A stretch of 9,475 bases of DNA. Source: Propionivibrio sp. (GTDB lineage: Bacteria > Pseudomonadota > Gammaproteobacteria > Burkholderiales > Rhodocyclaceae). The stretch covers positions 1 through 9,475 of the forward strand of contig QKII01000239.1 in the NCBI GenBank assembly GCA_003249625.1, read 5' to 3'. The position numbers and the translations under genes were made by a program. Positions 6,397-9,475 of the stretch are shown here, piece after piece. Under the pieces are notes generated by a model. That model made no database searches. It worked only from the letters and a program-made list of their open reading frames with translations, and was not told the origin of the DNA. Every line of letters begins with the position of its first letter. Position 1 is the first letter of the stretch.

Positions 6397-8429
6397 TGCG
6401 GTTTTCTCCTTCGCGAAGCGAGTTGCTTCGTGCAGTTTTTCAACGCCTGCAGATTCTCCGGGCAGTTGATTTCGCCATATCGCAGGCTGACATAACAGCC
6501 TGCGGCCTCGCTCGTGACATCCGAGAGTTCGGGATAGTCACGGGACACACGTTCCGCCAGGGCGAAGGGGCCTTCCCACAGTGGTCGGTGGATGCCGTGC
6601 CGCTCCAGTGCACGGCAAAAGTTGATCCACGCCTGCTGTTCTCGAGGGGGCTTCGTTCGCCGGTAAAGCACTCCGATTGCCACGAATGCCAGGATCAGCG
6701 CGCTGCAGGCGGCGAGCGCCATGCTCATCGTGCGCCAGTCGGGTGATTTCATGCCAAGCCGTGAGAGTACTTCATACTGGCGTTGTGAATTGTACCCGAT
6801 GACCCACTGGTTCCATGCGTTGTTCACCGCTTCCCAGCGGTGACGCAGTTGCTGCAGGCGGCGCAGCCAGTCGCCGTCGACGCGGACCAGTGCCGGCAAC
6901 GGGTCACTGGCCGGGAGCGCTGCGCCGATGCCGCGTTCGATCCGCGACGGTGCCACCGCTGCGGTAGGATCGACGCGAATCCAGCCTTTGCCTTCCAGCC
7001 AGATTTCCGCCCAGGCATGGGCGTCGGACTGACGTATCGTCAGGTAGCCGTCTATCGGATTGATTTCCCCGCCCTGGTAGCCGGTGACGACGCGCGCGGG
7101 TATCCCCGCGGCGCGCATCAGGACGACATAGGCCGCCGCATAGTGTTCGCAGAATCCCCTCCGTGAATCGAACAGGAATTCATCGATGGCGTGTTCGCCA
7201 AGAAGCGGCGGTTGCAGAGTGTAGAAGAAATTTTCGTCGCGGAAGAAGCGCAGTGCAGCGTCTGAAATCCGTTCTGGGGCGCCATATGTTTCCTGCCATT
7301 CTCGGGCGAGCTGGCGGGTATGCGGATTGAGATTCGGGGGCAGGCGCAGCGCTTGTTCGCGCATGCGTGGCGTTTCATCGCGATTGGCCGCGTGGTCGAG
7401 CGCCGAGCGGAAAGTGTAGCGTGTCCGGTAGCGAACCGGTTCCCGTGTCAGTGTCTCGAAGGTCGGCCACAGCCCCGTGCCTTCGGGAAAGCTGATCGGC
7501 AGGTCGAGCGCCAGCAACCAGCGCTGGTTGTGTGGTTCCAGCGTCAGCGTGTAGTCGGCGAAGTTCGGTCTAGTGACCTCGACGACAGCGGTTTTGTTTG
7601 CCGAACGCAAGGCGTTGCGTGGATTGGCGCGCCAGGTCTGGCCGTCGTACAGGTCGAGTACGGGGCCGCGCCAGTAGAGTTGGGAGCGTGCTGGAAGCGG
7701 GGAGCTGAACTGCGCGCGGAAGGCGATTTCGCCCGATTGGATCAGCTGGTTCAGTGACCCGGGCGACATGCGGTCTGAGAGGCCGGTCAACCCGGCGTGG
7801 GCGTCCCGCGGCAGCCCCCAGAGTGGCCCTTGTACCCGCGGGAAGAGCAGAAAGAGGACGAGCATCAGCGGCAGGGCCTGAGCGACCAGCCTGGCGGCGT
7901 CTGCGAGGATGCGTTGGGGCGACGGTCCGCCGCCGTGCATCCGGATCAGGGTGGCCGCGAGCAGAATCGTCGTGGCGAATAGCCACAGGCCGGTCGGGAT
8001 GCTTTGCGAGTGGAAATAGTGCGTCAGCAACAGGAAGAATCCGAGCATGACGATGACCAGGGCGTCGCGCCGGGCATGCAATTCGAGTGGTTTGAGCGCG
8101 ATGAAAAAGACCAGCAGTGCAACCCCAGCGTCGCGTCCGAAGAGCGTGTGATAGTGCCAAGCAACGCCTGCCGTCCCGGTAATGGCCACGAGCGCCAGCA
8201 GCCAGCGTTCGGGTAGGCGAGCGTTGCGTTGCCAGAGCCAGACACGGCCGAGCAATAGCGCGCTGACGATCATCGTTAGCCAGAATGGCAGGTGTTCGGC
8301 ATGCGGTAGGCTCGTGGCGAGAGCGACGGCAAGCAGCCACGGAATGACGCCCCGCTCAAGCGGCGCTGGCGTCGGACTATTTCGGCGACGATTTTTTCCG
8401 AGGATCATCCGGATGTGCTCAGTCGCCAT
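6393..8429 (-). CDS. tgpA: TgpA-type membrane transglutaminase-like protein (DUF3488-transglutaminase core-DUF4129)
   Basis: The 678-residue inner-membrane protein has about six to seven hydrophobic helices between residues 28 and 197 (DUF3488 region). A large periplasmic part follows, with a transglutaminase-like core, then one more membrane helix at about 568-588 and a cytoplasmic tail resembling DUF4129. The papain-like triad is complete: C427 in RGFCEHYAAAYV, H471 in SDAHAWAEIW and D487 in IRVDPTAAV. The family includes Pseudomonas aeruginosa TgpA, which is important for viability; its natural substrate is not established, so cross-linking, hydrolysis or another acyl transfer is open. The frame is open back to 8921, but the ATG at 8429 gives a start typical of the family and overlaps the DUF58 stop by 11 nt. 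An ATG at 8408 is an alternative. Confidence 0.92.
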   Translation of the reverse strand: MATEHIRMILGKNRRRNSPTPAPLERGVIPWLLAVALATSLPHAEHLPFWLTMIVSALLLGRVWLWQRNARLPERWLLALVAITGTAGVAWHYHTLFGRDAGVALLVFFIALKPLELHARRDALVIVMLGFFLLLTHYFHSQSIPTGLWLFATTILLAATLIRMHGGGPSPQRILADAARLVAQALPLMLVLFLLFPRVQGPLWGLPRDAHAGLTGLSDRMSPGSLNQLIQSGEIAFRAQFSSPLPARSQLYWRGPVLDLYDGQTWRANPRNALRSANKTAVVEVTRPNFADYTLTLEPHNQRWLLALDLPISFPEGTGLWPTFETLTREPVRYRTRYTFRSALDHAANRDETPRMREQALRLPPNLNPHTRQLAREWQETYGAPERISDAALRFFRDENFFYTLQPPLLGEHAIDEFLFDSRRGFCEHYAAAYVVLMRAAGIPARVVTGYQGGEINPIDGYLTIRQSDAHAWAEIWLEGKGWIRVDPTAAVAPSRIERGIGAALPASDPLPALVRVDGDWLRRLQQLRHRWEAVNNAWNQWVIGYNSQRQYEVLSRLGMKSPDWRTMSMALAACSALILAFVAIGVLYRRTKPPREQQAWINFCRALERHGIHRPLWEGPFALAERVSRDYPELSDVTSEAAGCYVSLRYGEINCPENLQALKNCTKQLASRRRKPH
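6405..6411 (-). promoter_or_regulatory. Strong ribosome binding site for the TTG start of mltB
   Basis: On the minus strand, AAGGAGA at 6411-6405 lies eight bases before the TTG at 6396-6394. It sits inside the last codons of the upstream gene and decides the unusual start codon. Confidence 0.8.
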
Positions 8430-9372
8430 AGCTCGCCAGCGCCTCCAGGCAACCGTTACGGTGCGCGACTCCAGAATCCGGCGGGATGGTTCGGCCCGGG
8501 ATACGCAGACCGTAGCGACGGTGTTCGCGCTCGGCTCGGACGATCCACCCCGCGAGGAACGAGAGCCGTGTTTCGACATCGGCCGATGCAGGGGTGTGCG
8601 ACCACTCGAGCCATAATTCCTCAACGGCGCCGCCGTCGAACTGTTTGACCAGCAAGGGACGATGGTCGATGTCGTGCGCGACTGCCTTCCAAGCGATATG
8701 TCGTGGGGAGTCGTTCGGTTGATGCTGGCGTAGACCGGAGAAGTCTTCCTGTCCCGTGATCCCTGTCGTGCCACCGCTTTGGCTGGCCGGTGAGGCAGGC
8801 GGGAGCGGTGTTTCGATTGGCCTTGGATAGACCAGACAGGACAAAGGTGGGTGCGGATAGCTCCACCCCCGGAACAGGCCGAGTGGGTAGCGTGACGCCA
8901 ATGTGATGCGCCCGGGATCAATCCGGCCGCGATGCGTCGTCACGAAGGGAATCGCGACGACGGTACGCTCTTCCGAGTGAACGTCGCACAGAACCTTTAC
9001 GTTGTGCCCGATCGAGAACTCCAGAGCGTACCGCGATTGTGGGCGTGTGTTGTCTATGTGAAGCGGGAAAAAGGCTGTCTCGCCCGAAAAGACCGGATCG
9101 GCTCGTCCAGGATACAACCTGACACCAAGCAGGTTGCGGAAGGTATGCACCATGCCTGTAAGACCGATGCTGGCGAGTAGAAAGACCAGCGCATGGCCGA
9201 GGCTCAGGTTGTAGTTGATGGCCCCGATGAGCATCACGGCAAGCACGATCGCATACAAAATGCCCACCCCGGTGGGGAGGATGAAAATCCGGCGCTGAGT
9301 AAGCACGACGGGCAACTGCTCGTCGCGCCCGAGACGGAAGAGCCAGCGAGCGAAGTGCTCCCTGAATGACAT
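8419..9372 (-). CDS. DUF58 domain membrane protein
   Basis: The 317-residue protein has two membrane helices near the N-terminus (about 31-52 and 57-75), then a soluble part with the DUF58 signature FSGLRQHQPNDSPRHIAWK (211-229) and VKQF (242-245). DUF58 proteins are nearly always encoded beside MoxR ATPases and transglutaminase-like membrane proteins. Their molecular role is not established, though a chaperone or assembly role together with MoxR and a link to the von Willebrand A fold have been proposed. The ATG at 9372 shares one base with the MoxR stop (TGATG), and its end overlaps the tgpA-like gene by 11 nt, so all are probably co-translated. No strong Shine-Dalgarno precedes it, which fits coupling. 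Confidence 0.92.
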   Translation of the reverse strand: MSFREHFARWLFRLGRDEQLPVVLTQRRIFILPTGVGILYAIVLAVMLIGAINYNLSLGHALVFLLASIGLTGMVHTFRNLLGVRLYPGRADPVFSGETAFFPLHIDNTRPQSRYALEFSIGHNVKVLCDVHSEERTVVAIPFVTTHRGRIDPGRITLASRYPLGLFRGWSYPHPPLSCLVYPRPIETPLPPASPASQSGGTTGITGQEDFSGLRQHQPNDSPRHIAWKAVAHDIDHRPLLVKQFDGGAVEELWLEWSHTPASADVETRLSFLAGWIVRAEREHRRYGLRIPGRTIPPDSGVAHRNGCLEALASYGD

Positions 9373-9475
9373 CAGACGACGGGCACCGTTCTAACGAGGC
9401 TGTCGATGTCCTCTGGCCTCGCGTGGCCGGCGCTGTCGGCGAGTTGCAGGCGATGGCAGGCGATGCTGGGCAAGA
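9372..9475 (-). CDS. MoxR-family AAA+ ATPase (C-terminal fragment)
   Basis: The last 33 codons before a TGA at 9374-9372 read LPSIACHRLQLADSAGHARP and then EDIDSLVRTVPVV. The 'lPsv..HRL' pattern followed by a short tail ending near 'tVPv' is the usual C-terminus of MoxR ATPases, and the position directly before a DUF58 gene is the conserved one. The Walker motifs lie outside the window, so the call depends on this tail and on gene order. The stop shares its A with the DUF58 start codon. Confidence 0.8.
   Translation of the reverse strand, partial: LPSIACHRLQLADSAGHARPEDIDSLVRTVPVV

Noticed and set aside
8430..8921. N-terminal extension of the tgpA-like frame by about 164 codons
   Set aside because: The extension lies wholly within the DUF58 gene, is rich in Arg/Ser/His and has no membrane or domain signal. 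The ATG at 8429 gives the usual family architecture.

Overview
The window looks like chromosomal DNA from a betaproteobacterium, most likely Rhodocyclales-like. This rests on moderately high GC content, the protein sequences and the conserved gene orders; no phylogenetic search was possible. Coding is dense, with no stretch over 300 bp lacking a gene. I see no mobile element, CRISPR array, tRNA or rRNA.

Left edge (1-327): the 3' end of a PfkB-type sugar kinase, probably 2-keto-3-deoxygluconate kinase, is followed by a textbook rho-independent terminator. A short region with a perfect TATAAT box then leads into the next operon.

Plus-strand block (328-5336): surE (nucleotidase), pcm (L-isoaspartyl methyltransferase), nlpD (lipoprotein with LysM and a degenerate LytM domain) and rpoS (stationary-phase sigma factor) follow in the classic proteobacterial order. 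All three junctions are 4-nt ATGA stop/start overlaps, which suggests one translationally coupled transcript joining nucleotide clean-up, protein repair, septal envelope control and the general stress sigma factor. After a 104-nt gap with a stable GTAA-loop hairpin comes cimA (citramalate synthase), which has its own good ribosome binding site. CimA starts threonine-independent isoleucine synthesis from pyruvate and acetyl-CoA.

Minus-strand block (9475 down to 5362): a MoxR-like ATPase C-terminus, a DUF58 membrane protein, a TgpA-type transmembrane transglutaminase-like protein and a secreted MltB-family lytic transglycosylase all overlap end to start. The first three form the widespread MoxR/DUF58/transglutaminase module. 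The fused MltB gene, started by TTG behind a strong Shine-Dalgarno sequence, ties the module to peptidoglycan turnover. The two blocks converge between cimA and mltB with only 25 bp between them.

I found no clearly new system. The most interesting points are the coupling of mltB to the TgpA module, the run of ATGA junctions leading into rpoS, and the missing catalytic residues in NlpD.
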